This document shows, one piece after another, positions 15,001 through 24,551 of a stretch of DNA of 64,000 nt. The position numbers and the translations under genes were made by a program. How positions within the stretch are numbered: position 1 is the stretch's first letter; the number at the start of each line of letters is the position of its first letter. Source of the stretch: UBA5543 sp964464965 (GTDB lineage Bacteria > Bacteroidota > Bacteroidia > Chitinophagales > Chitinophagaceae); contig CAYXHM010000004.1 in the NCBI GenBank assembly GCA_964464965.1, positions 186,001 to 250,000 of the forward strand, written 5' to 3'. Under the pieces are notes generated by a model that was not told where the DNA came from, ran no database searches, and was given only the letters and a program-made list of their open reading frames with translations.

Positions 15001-16917
15001 TTACTGAACCAACAGCTTTCGCTGCTGGGTATAGCCGTTCTTATCTTTAATGACCAGTATGTATATGCCGGGTACAGCATTTCCCGTTTGTATTTTAATA
15101 GTGTGGTTACCACTATTCAGCGGGAAGTTGTGAGACTGGATGGTATGTCCACTTACATCAGTCAGCGTAAGTGATAAATCCGATCCTTCATTAAGTGCCA
15201 GCCCTATGTATATATAATCATGAGCAGGATTGGGGTATATGCCACTTACCAGTAGCGTAGGTGCCTGCATTATTCCTGTACTGGGCTCAGTAACCTTAAA
15301 AGGTGCTGCACCACCCGGAGCCGCCACGGTAGCCTGTAACTTGCCGGTGGCAGGACTTGTGGCTTTTTGCAGGTAACCATCGCCCACATTTGTAAACCAT
15401 CCAGACGCGAACGTTTCATTTGCAGAACGCATTTTAGTATCAACATAAAAATAGTCTGCCTGTGCTTTTGCAGGAGTAATATCCAGTATAAAGTAACCGT
15501 GGTTATCCAGGTCAACATAGCGCAGGTGGGGATTTTCTACTAACAATGCCTGCTGCTGTGGTACAGGAGATGTGCCGGGGCTACTTTCGTTACGGTTAGG
15601 AGAAGCAAGGCTGGGTGTGGCGAGTTCAACACCAAAAGTTCCTTTGCCGGTAAACGGCTCGTAACGGGCGGTATCATGCGGCACTTCTGTCAGGTCGTAT
15701 GCCCATGAGCGGTGGGTGTCACCTGTTAAAATGATATTATTCCTGCTGCTCATGTTAGTAAGCTCGTCTAATACTAACTTTCTTTCAGCCGGGTAGCCGG
15801 TCCATGCATCTATATCCGGCGTTATCCCGTCCTGTGAAAACATTACCTGGTTGCCTAATATCTGCCATGTAGCTTTAGATTGTTTCATATTGTCCAACAT
15901 CCAGTTACGCTGCACATCTCCGAGAATGCGTCGGTTGGGATCGCTGAATTGCGGAGAATTAACATTTGTTACCTGTGCATTCCGGGCCTCATCCCTGGTA
16001 TCCAGCATTAAAAGCTGCGCGAGGTTTCCGTATGAGAACTTTCGGTAGATGCGTGCATTTCGTACAAATTCAGGATGGCGTATCGGCATCCACTCAAGGT
16101 AAGCCCGTATAGCATTTTGCTTACGTGTTTCGAAATCCCCCTCTGTCTTGGGATCATGGCTCATGGCGCCTGTTTCGTAAGTGTTGTTCACAATTTCGTG
16201 GTCGTCCCACACGGCAATGAACGGGTGCTGCTGGTGTGCAGCACGCAGGTCCTGGTCTAACTTATAGAAAGAGTGACGAATACGGTAGTCGTCCAGCGTA
16301 ATGGTAGTGTGGTTGGGCCTGTGTGTACGACCCACCTCTGCAGTATATCCATAACCATAAGTGGGGTACTCGTAAATATAATCGCCCAGGTGTAGTATCG
16401 CGTCCAAATCATTACGCTCCGCAATGCGCTTGTATCCATTAAAATATCCCATCTGGTAGTTAACACAGGACACCACAGCAAAACGAAGATGGTCAACCGT
16501 ACTTTGTGGCAATGTGTGTGTACGCCCTATGATACTGTTTCTCTTAAGTGCGGAAAAATAGTAATAGTACGTAACACCAGGCTGAAGACCATCTACATCA
16601 ACTTTTACAGTATAGTCTTTGGTGTAATCGGTATTAACCACACCTTCCTTTACAATTTTAGTAAAGCCTGTGTCCAGCGCCATTTTCCATTGTACCCTTA
16701 TTGTAGTATCATATTCGGGCGTAACCCTTGTCCATATTATAACACGGTCATCTAATGGGTCGCCGGAGGCAAGACCGTGATAGAAGGGTGCCAATGATGT
16801 GTCAAAATAAACCGCTTCTATGCCGTCACCGGGCCCGTGTGTAAAACCATTCTGTGCATTTACAGCACCAATGGCCGTTAATGTGCAGTATATAAAACTT
16901 ACTATCCTTCTTCTCAT
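15001..16917 (-). CDS. Secreted PhoD-like alkaline phosphatase with T9SS sorting domain
   Basis: The 638-residue protein has a signal peptide (ends AVNAQ) and a PhoD N-terminal domain (FYHGLASGDPLDDRVIIWTRV). The metallophosphatase core shows LHLGDYIYEYPTYGYG, WDDHEIVNN and LTGDTHRSWAYDL, which supply the metal ligands. The last 80 residues (YPNPAHDYIYIGL ... GIYILVIKD) form a type A T9SS sorting domain, so the enzyme is exported across the outer membrane. PhoD enzymes hydrolyse phosphomonoesters or diesters with Ca/Fe. It follows the 859-residue T9SS protein by 3 nt, so the two are co-transcribed; this suggests joint work on extracellular phosphorylated substrates. Confidence 0.92.
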   Translation of the reverse strand: MRRRIVSFIYCTLTAIGAVNAQNGFTHGPGDGIEAVYFDTSLAPFYHGLASGDPLDDRVIIWTRVTPEYDTTIRVQWKMALDTGFTKIVKEGVVNTDYTKDYTVKVDVDGLQPGVTYYYYFSALKRNSIIGRTHTLPQSTVDHLRFAVVSCVNYQMGYFNGYKRIAERNDLDAILHLGDYIYEYPTYGYGYTAEVGRTHRPNHTTITLDDYRIRHSFYKLDQDLRAAHQQHPFIAVWDDHEIVNNTYETGAMSHDPKTEGDFETRKQNAIRAYLEWMPIRHPEFVRNARIYRKFSYGNLAQLLMLDTRDEARNAQVTNVNSPQFSDPNRRILGDVQRNWMLDNMKQSKATWQILGNQVMFSQDGITPDIDAWTGYPAERKLVLDELTNMSSRNNIILTGDTHRSWAYDLTEVPHDTARYEPFTGKGTFGVELATPSLASPNRNESSPGTSPVPQQQALLVENPHLRYVDLDNHGYFILDITPAKAQADYFYVDTKMRSANETFASGWFTNVGDGYLQKATSPATGKLQATVAAPGGAAPFKVTEPSTGIMQAPTLLVSGIYPNPAHDYIYIGLALNEGSDLSLTLTDVSGHTIQSHNFPLNSGNHTIKIQTGNAVPGIYILVIKDKNGYTQQRKLLVQ

Positions 16918-16920
16918 GTT

Positions 16921-19500
16921 CTACAGTTTTATTATTTTGTTTACAGTTGTGGTGTTTGCGCCGGTAGTTTGTAATATATATATACCACTGTGCCAGTTGC
17001 CGGTATTGATAATTATTTTATTACCCTTTACATCAGCCGTCCAGATGCATTTTCCATCCAGGCTTAACACTTTAGCAGATTGTATTTCAGTATCGCTTTC
17101 AATGGTTACCTGGTTTACAAATGGGTTAGGGTACCAACGAGTAGATTGCTGGGTGTTCAGCTCCATTTTACTAACAGAAGCACGAACAATCTTTGCTTTG
17201 CTCACGGCCATCAACCTGTAACCGTTGTTATACGGAGGTGTTGTGGTGTTATTAAACTGCGAACCGATACCTGTTATAGAGAAGTAGCCGGTTGGTACAT
17301 TTTCTCCGGGAAGGTCTGTGTTGTCACTCACATAAATGGCGATGGTATCGTTAGTATTAGCTTGTACAGCATATACTTCCAGGTTCCTGGGCCAAGTATT
17401 TAATGCAGGGTATAATTTTACAGAGTCTAACTGTAAGTAGGCAGACTCTTCAGCTTCTGTCAGCGCCGTTACTTTCTTTGGTGTTTCCAGGGTATTATTC
17501 GTGCTTATTTTCTGAATAGAATCAATAGCCTCGAACCTTGTCAATCCACGGAAATAACCTATGGCACCCCAAACTTTCACCTTATCTCCCTCAGTTGGAA
17601 TATATGTTCCGGCTTGTGGCTGGTAAACATTAATACCTGCACCATTTTGCATTATGTAAAAGTCCAATCCATTAGTTGCGCTGTAATTAACGCCATGTAC
17701 TATACCCTCTATTTCAAAATTCCTGCCGGCACTATCCGGTAAGCCTTGTGCGTCGTCACCTGCAAGTGCAGATATTGCAACAGCCGGGTACCTGTAATTG
17801 ATTATATGTATCGTGTCATAAATTGTTTGTCCTGTGGTACCATTAACTGCATTGCGGATACCCAGTACAAAATATTCATCAGCCTCAAAAGGGTGTGTGT
17901 TTTTTATTCCGAAACTAAAGTTTGCTACGGTATCATTAGTAGAGCCTGGAAATGTGACATAGCCTGATGATATAATAAGGTCAGTAGCAATGTCAATATT
18001 TCCTGTGTCAGCTATAAATACTTCTACCTGGCTTATGAAGTTTGATTTGTTATGTATGTGCAGTGGTACTTTAACAGTTCCGTCGGCTTCACTGTATGTT
18101 GAGTTTTTTTGCGCAAATTCCATATTCAGCAATACAGGTGCGCTTACAGCGGCTATAGCAAAACTATCTATTGCCAGGCCGTCGTCGAAACTTTCACTGT
18201 CATAATCTGTCCAGCGTATCCATAGCGTATCATTTGGTTGTAAAGACAGGTTAGATATTACATTGGCTACTTTAGCCTGGTTTGCAGCCAGGTTGCCTTT
18301 CATAGGTGTACTCAACGTTCCATTTGTAACCGGGGCGTAAAAATTTAATGTAGAAAGATTAATGTAATTCCCTGAATCAATGCTTTTTGCAGATGTAGCA
18401 TAGCTGAAGTGTAAAGTATCTGGTCCTGTATTGCGGCCGGGACGGCCTTGGCGCCACATTTCACCTATGAATTTTACTTCAACATTTTTAATAGTCTGCC
18501 CGGTTTTATTTATCCATGCAGCCCCATAACGTGAAATTAATACAGACCCGCTTCCAATAGAACCCAGAGCCCGCTCTGTGCTGTTGCTGTCGCCAAAACT
18601 ATATATATTGCCGCCTGCTAACTCTCCAAACGCTACTCTGTAAGTCTGGTCTGCATTAGTCCCCGTTTCTGATGCAAACCAACCCAAGGGTAGTGTTGAA
18701 AATGCCGGTGTTGCACCATTAGTGCTGCCCAAACCATCAAAGTCCTGGTAGTAATAGGTATTAAATGCTGTAAACGTCAACATGTTTGACGTGTTTGTTG
18801 GCAGGAGCGTGATACTAACGTCATCTACTCCCAAACCATCGTCAAAACTGCTTGAATTATCATCTACCCATTTAATCCATAAAGTATCATTCGGGGCAAG
18901 GTTGATGCCCTTCAGCGTATCGTCAATATTCACTTTGTTGGCACTTGCATTGCCATTTAGCTGTACGTTGCTCGGACCTGAAGAAGGCGCCGGGCTAATG
19001 AAATTAAGATATGTAGCCTTGTTCCATGTACCTGCAGCGAGAGCACCGTTGTTAATACCGTACGAAACATGAAGGCTATCAGGGCCTGTAGTCCTTGCAG
19101 GGTTACCAACACGCCATAACTCACCGGTATATTTTACTCTAACACTCTGCACAGTACCGCCTGTTTTATTCACAATGGCTATGCCAAAAGATACCGGAGC
19201 AACTGTTCCACTGCCAACAGAGCCTAATGCACGTTCTTTTACCGCACTGTCGCCAAAACTGTATAAATCACCACCAGAGTACTGTCCCCATGCAGCCCGG
19301 TAAGTAGCATCTGCACCTGATCCTGCTTCTAATGCTTTCCATCCTGCAGGCAGGCCGGTGTATGGATTGGAGAGGGTAGTGTCTGACAATCCGTTAAAAT
19401 TTTCAGTATAAGGCACTGAAAGTTGTGTAATCGTAACCTGGGCATCCACTGCAATACCTGTTAGCATAGCTAATCCCAAAGTTGTAAACCTCATCTTCAT
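16921..19500 (-). CDS. Large secreted T9SS protein with a duplicated ~200-residue domain
   Basis: The 859-residue protein has a signal peptide (to VDAQ). Two homologous domains follow at about 27-236 and 247-450, sharing SFGDS, ERALGS[VI]GSG, GE[LM]WR.G.P.R.TGPD, LAPNDTLWI[KR]W and SFDDGL. Next comes a Calx-beta-like segment (about 455-575: YSEADGTVKVPLHI) and an OB-fold-like part (about 580-760: FEIEGIVHGVNY, GDKVKVWGAIGYF). A type A T9SS sorting domain closes it (RWYPNPFVNQVTIES ... GIYILQTTG). OB-fold regions of this kind accompany secreted nucleases and phosphatases in Bacteroidota; no catalytic domain is visible here. It is 3 nt upstream of phoD. Confidence 0.75.
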   Translation of the reverse strand: MKMRFTTLGLAMLTGIAVDAQVTITQLSVPYTENFNGLSDTTLSNPYTGLPAGWKALEAGSGADATYRAAWGQYSGGDLYSFGDSAVKERALGSVGSGTVAPVSFGIAIVNKTGGTVQSVRVKYTGELWRVGNPARTTGPDSLHVSYGINNGALAAGTWNKATYLNFISPAPSSGPSNVQLNGNASANKVNIDDTLKGINLAPNDTLWIKWVDDNSSSFDDGLGVDDVSITLLPTNTSNMLTFTAFNTYYYQDFDGLGSTNGATPAFSTLPLGWFASETGTNADQTYRVAFGELAGGNIYSFGDSNSTERALGSIGSGSVLISRYGAAWINKTGQTIKNVEVKFIGEMWRQGRPGRNTGPDTLHFSYATSAKSIDSGNYINLSTLNFYAPVTNGTLSTPMKGNLAANQAKVANVISNLSLQPNDTLWIRWTDYDSESFDDGLAIDSFAIAAVSAPVLLNMEFAQKNSTYSEADGTVKVPLHIHNKSNFISQVEVFIADTGNIDIATDLIISSGYVTFPGSTNDTVANFSFGIKNTHPFEADEYFVLGIRNAVNGTTGQTIYDTIHIINYRYPAVAISALAGDDAQGLPDSAGRNFEIEGIVHGVNYSATNGLDFYIMQNGAGINVYQPQAGTYIPTEGDKVKVWGAIGYFRGLTRFEAIDSIQKISTNNTLETPKKVTALTEAEESAYLQLDSVKLYPALNTWPRNLEVYAVQANTNDTIAIYVSDNTDLPGENVPTGYFSITGIGSQFNNTTTPPYNNGYRLMAVSKAKIVRASVSKMELNTQQSTRWYPNPFVNQVTIESDTEIQSAKVLSLDGKCIWTADVKGNKIIINTGNWHSGIYILQTTGANTTTVNKIIKL

Positions 19501-19736
19501 TGTACGTATATTTATTAAATAATTATTACGAGAAACATAGTGAATGCAAAACTCACTTTGTTATGTTAGAGGATAGTTAAGAGAACTTTACCGCAGTGTC
19601 AAGAAATCATAAATAGTGGTGATTAATATCCATAATTATCACAGTTAGGTTTTGTACAGAAATACAAAGCAAGCGGGCAGCCGGTATTGATTGCCCAAAA
19701 TTCCTGCACACAGTTCCCCTTATTTCTTTTTTACGT

Positions 19737-19744
19737 TACCTTTG
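19737..19744 (+). promoter_or_regulatory. -7 element for ddl
   Basis: TACCTTTG, exact TAnnTTTG match 24 bp before the preferred ddl ATG at 19769. It supports that start, because the longer reading frame from 19691 would begin upstream of the promoter. The 19501-19736 gap holds no gene. Confidence 0.65.
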
Positions 19745-19768
19745 GAACAACTTGTTCATGACCACAAT

Positions 19769-20776
19769 ATGAAGAAAAACATTGCCCTGCTTGCAGGGGG
19801 ATATTCAGGAGAATATGTAATATCAATAAAAACCGCTGCAACTATTAAGAGCAATCTGGACAGTGAGCGATATAACGTTTATACCATAGTAGTGACCAAA
19901 GATGGCTGGTGGTACAAAGACGATGATGGCAACGAAACGGTACTGGACAAGAATGATTTTACACTTACGATAAAAGGTGAAAAAGTTATATTTGACCTTG
20001 CTTTTATAGCTATACACGGCACACCGGGCGAAGACGGAAGGATGCAGGGCTATCTTGATATGATAGGCATACCCTATACCAGCTGCAATGCCATAGTTTC
20101 AGCCCTTACATTCAATAAGAGCTACTGCAACAAGGTGGTAAAAGACTTTAATGTAGTGAATATTGCCAACTCTGTACACCTTATTAAAGGTGAGCCGTAT
20201 TCCGTAGGGTCGATACTGGAGCAAATACAATTGCCCATGTTTGTAAAGCCAAATGAAAGCGGATCGAGCCTGGGAGTAACGAAAGTAAAATCTGTTGAGG
20301 CTCTGCTGCCCGCTATAGAAAAAGCTTTTAAAGAAGATAACCAGGTATTGATAGAAGAATTTATAGAGGGTAGGGAACTGACGATAGGGGTGTACCGCGA
20401 AGGCGGCAAATTACACACGCTGCCTGCTACTGAAATAGTAAGCCAGAACGAGTTTTTTGACTACGAGGCGAAATATACACCGGGTGTCACTAACGAGATT
20501 ACGCCTGCGCCCATCAGTGCCGACGTAAAGGAAATGCTGGATACAAAATCTCAATATATTTACAGGCATTTAAACTGCAGAGGTGTTGTACGGATGGACT
20601 ATATACTGCAAAATGGCACAGACAAGCTCTACTTCCTGGAAGTAAATACTATGCCCGGGCAAAGTGAGGAAAGCATTGTGCCGCAGCAGGTAAGGGCTGC
20701 GGGTATTAACCTGGGCACTTTTTATAGTTCACTTATTGAAGAGTGTATCAGTGGCATTAATAATACACGTGAATAA
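19769..20776 (+). CDS. ddl: D-alanine--D-alanine ligase
   Basis: Ddl joins two D-Ala with ATP to make the dipeptide terminus of peptidoglycan precursors. Start at ATG 19769 (MKKNIALLAGGYSGEYVIS) gives 335 residues; an upstream in-frame ATG (19691) would add a non-conserved 26-residue leader beginning before the promoter. ATP-grasp features are complete: HGTPGEDGRMQGYLD, FVKPNESGSSLGVTKV, LIEEFIEGRELTIGVY, DYEAKYTPG, and the metal loop FLEVNTMPGQSEESIVPQQ. It precedes the PASTA protein by 5 nt, giving a cell-wall-themed operon. Confidence 0.96.
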   Translation: MKKNIALLAGGYSGEYVISIKTAATIKSNLDSERYNVYTIVVTKDGWWYKDDDGNETVLDKNDFTLTIKGEKVIFDLAFIAIHGTPGEDGRMQGYLDMIGIPYTSCNAIVSALTFNKSYCNKVVKDFNVVNIANSVHLIKGEPYSVGSILEQIQLPMFVKPNESGSSLGVTKVKSVEALLPAIEKAFKEDNQVLIEEFIEGRELTIGVYREGGKLHTLPATEIVSQNEFFDYEAKYTPGVTNEITPAPISADVKEMLDTKSQYIYRHLNCRGVVRMDYILQNGTDKLYFLEVNTMPGQSEESIVPQQVRAAGINLGTFYSSLIEECISGINNTRE

Positions 20777-20781
20777 CGTTT

Positions 20782-21654
20782 ATGGCATTAATTAAAGAAA
20801 AATACAGGAATTCTATCTGGTATAATTTGCTGGCGATGCTAATAATCGCCATCATATTTTATATGTTGTTTTTTGCTGCACTGGGTAGAATAACCGGGCA
20901 TGGCGAAGAAGTGAAAATGCCGGTGCTTGTTGACAGAAATGTAACTGATGCTGTAAAAGTACTGGAAGCACAGGGTTTCGAAATTGATATAGATTCTTCT
21001 TTCGAAATGAAAAAGCAGCCGGGAATTGTCTTATCGCAGTTGCCCGATACGGGGCAATTTGTAAAAAAAGGCAGAACCGTCTTCATTATAATTAATAAAA
21101 CACAGCCACCCCCAACGGAAATGCCCAATCTGTCCGGTGTTTCATACCGTACAGCAGAGATTGTATTAAAAAGTAATAAATTACGGCTTGGAGATACAAT
21201 ACACCGTCCTGATATAGCCAATGGCGCTATACTCGAAGCTTTGTACCAGGGCAAAGTAGTAAACGCAGGTGATATGCTGCCGCAGGGTAGTAAAATAACA
21301 CTGGTAATAGGTGATGGTCTTGGTAATGTTGAGTTTGATGTGCCGGATGTTGTGGGTATGACCTATCCGGAAGCCATTGCAGTATTAAATGCATCGGGGT
21401 TGCAGTTTATTGACGTATGGGAAGGCCGTATAACAGACTCCCAGACAGCAGTAATATATGCCCAGTTTCCTGAAGCCAAGAATGAATCCGGCGCTATTAA
21501 TACCATAAAAGAGGGACAGTTGATAGATATAAAAGTCAGCCAGACTGCTCCGGTACTCATGCAGGCATCTCCACAAAATACCTCCAGGGGCAATAAAAAG
21601 CCCGAAAAATCTGTTCAGAATAGGAGCCAGTCTGATAACAATGGAGATTGGTGA
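20782..21654 (+). CDS. PASTA-domain membrane protein
   Basis: The 290-residue protein has one N-terminal transmembrane helix (LLAMLIIAIIFYMLFFAALG), then three PASTA repeats of about 65-70 residues. Each shows the V/MPxLxG/RxVxDAxxxLxxxGF pattern (MPVLVDRNVTDAVKVLEAQGF; MPNLSGVSYRTAEIVLK; VPDVVGMTYPEAIAVLNASGL). The tail is Ser/Asn/Gln/Lys-rich. PASTA domains bind peptidoglycan stem peptides or glycan strands, usually on PknB-type kinases or penicillin-binding proteins; here there is neither. The position right after ddl supports a cell-wall role. Confidence 0.88.
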   Translation: MALIKEKYRNSIWYNLLAMLIIAIIFYMLFFAALGRITGHGEEVKMPVLVDRNVTDAVKVLEAQGFEIDIDSSFEMKKQPGIVLSQLPDTGQFVKKGRTVFIIINKTQPPPTEMPNLSGVSYRTAEIVLKSNKLRLGDTIHRPDIANGAILEALYQGKVVNAGDMLPQGSKITLVIGDGLGNVEFDVPDVVGMTYPEAIAVLNASGLQFIDVWEGRITDSQTAVIYAQFPEAKNESGAINTIKEGQLIDIKVSQTAPVLMQASPQNTSRGNKKPEKSVQNRSQSDNNGDW

Positions 21655-21673
21655 TAAAAATGAGATATTGCAG

Positions 21674-23521
21674 ATGCTGAAATTTACAACCATATCTATA
21701 TTATTTGCACTGACATCCACAATTGCAGGCGCACAGGAGGCTATTGCTCCCCTGGGTTTTAAGGCAGTACCTTCTGCCGGTGGCAAATATTACCAAGCAC
21801 AAAGGGCGGCATCAAAAGGAACGGCTTTACCCCTGCCTTTTATAGAAGACTTTACACAATCTGATTATTACCCTGATACCCTTCGCTGGCAGGACAGGCA
21901 AGCCTATATTAATAACAATATGTGTGTAAATGCAATAAGCCGCGGGGTGGCAACGCTTGATGCACTTGGAGCCGATGGCCTGCCATACGAACAGCAGAAC
22001 AAATCTTTGCAAAGACTTGCAGACAGCCTTACATCGCAACCTATAGACCTAAGCGCATATACAGCGAACGACAGTTTGTATTTCAGCTTTTATTATCAAC
22101 CGGAAGGTAATGGTTTTGACCCACAGGTGCAGGATTCATTAATGCTGTACTTCCGCCGGGCTAATGCAACTACACCCTGGACCAGGGTATGGAGAACGGC
22201 AGGCTCTACGTTGCAGCCTTTCCGACAGGTGATGATACCAATTACTGATGCCAGTTTTTTCAACGCAGATTTCCAATTCAGGTTTGTTAACAAAGCATCT
22301 GTGAACAATACAGATGACACCTGGAACATAGATTACATAAGGCTGGACGTTAACAGGAATATGAACGACACGGCCTTGCAGGAGGTTGCTTATGTTGCTG
22401 AGCCATCGTTGTTGCTGAATGATTACGCCTTTATGCCATACCACCAGTTTCTTGCAAATATGGCAGCAGAAAGCGCACAACAGCATGAAACAAGTATCAG
22501 GAACAATGGTGACAATAGTGTAACGGTAAACTATGGTTACAATGCAGTTGAAATAAATGGTGGTACACCATTGGGCAGCGGGAATAACAGTATCACAATA
22601 AATCCGGGTACAACGAGTCCTGTTTCTTTTCCTGCATACAATACTACTGTCTCCGGCACTATACCCAACCAGGCAGTGACATATGAAAACAGGTATTACC
22701 TGCAAACAGCATCGGGAAACGGGTTAGTGGAAAATGATACAATTGTCAGGCTACAGCATTTCTTTAATTATCTTGCCTATGACGATGGCACGCCGGAAAA
22801 AAGTTATTACCTGAATATGTTTCCCGCATTGCCAGGTAAACTGGCTATTGAACACAGGTTGAATGTGCCTGATACATTAAAAGGGGTAGCTATATACTTT
22901 GGCCGCCAGGTGCCATTAGCATATCAGAAATATTTCTCGCTGGTGGTTTATAAAGATATTGCATTTAATGGTGGTACAGATTTACCGGTTTACCAGGAAG
23001 ACCTGCTTATTCCATCATACTTACCGGGAAATAATTTCTGGTATTATAAATTCAGGAAGCCTATCCCGTTAGGTTCGGGTAAATTTTATATTGGTACTAT
23101 ACAACCCGCCCTTGGCACCAGCGATAGCCTGTATTTTGGCCTGGATGTAAACAGAACTGCAGATAACCATGTGTTTTTCAATGTTGTGAACGAATGGAAG
23201 AAATCAAAGTTGCCCGGCGCTGTAATGATAAGGCCATTATTCGGCACGTTTTTCCCGACTAGTACTGATTTGGCAACTGCAGTGCAATATGAATGGACAA
23301 TGTCGCCCAACCCCGCTACTGAAAAGATAATCCTGTATTTCGCCGATAATAAAGCAAAGCTGGATTATGCAATAAAAGATGTACAGGGGCGGGTACATAG
23401 TTCCGGCCGGTTGCAGGATGATAACCAGGTAGATATTACAGCATTTCCTCCCGGCATGTATATAATGCAATTGCAGGTGGACGGCCAGGTATCGTCACCA
23501 AAGAAATTCATTAAACTATAA
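21674..23521 (+). CDS. Secreted protein with T9SS type A sorting domain
   Basis: The start at ATG 21674 (MLKFTTISILFALTSTIAGAQ) gives a proper signal peptide and 615 residues; the ATG at 21641 overlaps the PASTA gene and adds a charged leader, so it is less likely. The body (about 590 residues) has no recognised enzyme motif. It contains beta-rich segments with repeated D/N-rich turns and a jellyroll-like look (FYYQPEGNGFDPQVQDSLMLYF). The C-terminus MSPNPATEKIILYF ... FPPGMYIMQLQVDG is a typical type A T9SS sorting signal. Co-transcribed with ddl-PASTA; function unknown, cell surface or secreted. Confidence 0.78.
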   Translation: MLKFTTISILFALTSTIAGAQEAIAPLGFKAVPSAGGKYYQAQRAASKGTALPLPFIEDFTQSDYYPDTLRWQDRQAYINNNMCVNAISRGVATLDALGADGLPYEQQNKSLQRLADSLTSQPIDLSAYTANDSLYFSFYYQPEGNGFDPQVQDSLMLYFRRANATTPWTRVWRTAGSTLQPFRQVMIPITDASFFNADFQFRFVNKASVNNTDDTWNIDYIRLDVNRNMNDTALQEVAYVAEPSLLLNDYAFMPYHQFLANMAAESAQQHETSIRNNGDNSVTVNYGYNAVEINGGTPLGSGNNSITINPGTTSPVSFPAYNTTVSGTIPNQAVTYENRYYLQTASGNGLVENDTIVRLQHFFNYLAYDDGTPEKSYYLNMFPALPGKLAIEHRLNVPDTLKGVAIYFGRQVPLAYQKYFSLVVYKDIAFNGGTDLPVYQEDLLIPSYLPGNNFWYYKFRKPIPLGSGKFYIGTIQPALGTSDSLYFGLDVNRTADNHVFFNVVNEWKKSKLPGAVMIRPLFGTFFPTSTDLATAVQYEWTMSPNPATEKIILYFADNKAKLDYAIKDVQGRVHSSGRLQDDNQVDITAFPPGMYIMQLQVDGQVSSPKKFIKL

Positions 23522-23532
23522 GTTTACAAATA

Positions 23533-23853
23533 ATGAAAGAGATAACAGTAGAAGAACTGAAGCAACGTATTGATAATGGTGAGGAGCTGCATATTATAGA
23601 TGTGCGTGAACCTGACGAGTATGCAGAATACAATATAGGGGCTAAGCTTATACCTCTTGGCCAGATAATGAGTATGCAATTGGATGATATAGACGAGCTG
23701 AGAGATGAGGAACTGATCATTCATTGCCGATCGGGCAAACGCAGTATGCAGGCATGTATGGTATTAGAGCAGGTTGGGTTTACTAAAGTCGTGAACGTAA
23801 CAGGCGGTGCTTTGGCATGGCAGGAAAAATATGGCAACCAGAAAATAAAATAA
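23533..23853 (+). CDS. Single-domain rhodanese-like protein
   Basis: The 106-residue cytosolic protein consists of one rhodanese domain. The N-terminal block is LHIIDVREPDEYAEYNIGAKLIPLG and the active-site loop is IIHCRSGKRSMQA with the sulfur-carrying Cys at about residue 65. The C-terminal block VNVTGGALAWQEK is also canonical. These proteins transfer sulfane sulfur; the physiological acceptor is unknown. It starts 11 nt after the T9SS gene and 18 nt before the next gene, so it probably belongs to the same transcript. Confidence 0.92.
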   Translation: MKEITVEELKQRIDNGEELHIIDVREPDEYAEYNIGAKLIPLGQIMSMQLDDIDELRDEELIIHCRSGKRSMQACMVLEQVGFTKVVNVTGGALAWQEKYGNQKIK

Positions 23854-23871
23854 GAGCTATAGCATCTGTAA

Positions 23872-24432
23872 ATGCATGAGATAGAACCATACTACAACTG
23901 GAGGCATCTTTACACAGCAGAAGAAGATGAATTATCTCCATTCTATGGCAGGGAGTATAGTGAATTTGAGTTTTCACAAACTGTTTATAACTACTATATA
24001 CACCCGCAATGGGACGAATTCGGGTCAAGGACATTATACATGAAAGTATTGTATGCAGATTACGACCTGAATTTTGCAATAATTGAAATGCTGGGCGAGT
24101 GGAATGATGCAGTGGAGAATGACATTATGCTGCTGAAACGTTCAGTTATAGACCTGATGATAGCCAAAGGGATATACAAGTACATACTGGTAACTGAAAA
24201 CGTACTTAATTTTCACAGTAGCGACAGGGAGTATTATGAAGAATGGAATGATGATATAAAAGATGATGGAGGATGGATAGTAGCTGTGAATATGCCTGAA
24301 TCTACACAGTATGATTTTAAAATATCGTGTATAGACCGTTATGTAATGCTGATGGATGCGGAAAGCTGGCGTACATATCAACCCCAACATTTTTTCCAGG
24401 TGATAGACAACAGGATGCTTCGCCTGGAATAG
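23872..24432 (+). CDS. Conserved-looking protein of unknown function
   Basis: The 186-residue protein is strongly aromatic and acidic (EPYYNWRHLYTAEEDELSPFYG, SDREYYEEWNDD), without signal peptide or membrane segment. I do not recognise the family. Patterned hydrophobic strands (MLLKRSVIDLMIAKGIYKYILVTE; GWIVAVN) suggest an alpha/beta cytosolic fold. It sits between rhodanese and sdhC, in the same direction, 18 nt after rhodanese. A promoter for sdhC starts after it. Codon use is like that of its neighbours. Confidence 0.75.
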   Translation: MHEIEPYYNWRHLYTAEEDELSPFYGREYSEFEFSQTVYNYYIHPQWDEFGSRTLYMKVLYADYDLNFAIIEMLGEWNDAVENDIMLLKRSVIDLMIAKGIYKYILVTENVLNFHSSDREYYEEWNDDIKDDGGWIVAVNMPESTQYDFKISCIDRYVMLMDAESWRTYQPQHFFQVIDNRMLRLE

Positions 24433-24503
24433 AGTTTTTGAATTAATTTGTCGGATAAAACATATAACAAATAATATGATTATTCTTTAGCGAATTTGAG
24501 TAT

Positions 24504-24511
24504 TATCTTTG
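24504..24511 (+). promoter_or_regulatory. -7 element for the sdh operon
   Basis: TATCTTTG, exact TAnnTTTG match 40 bp upstream of the sdhC ATG. Confidence 0.6.
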
Positions 24512-24551
24512 CGAGGATTTATCATAGCATTGTCAAATCTTAAGATTCTTT

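Noticed and set aside
19691..19768. N-terminal extension of ddl
   Set aside because: Begins upstream of the likely promoter and is not like Ddl; ATG 19769 gives the standard N-terminus.
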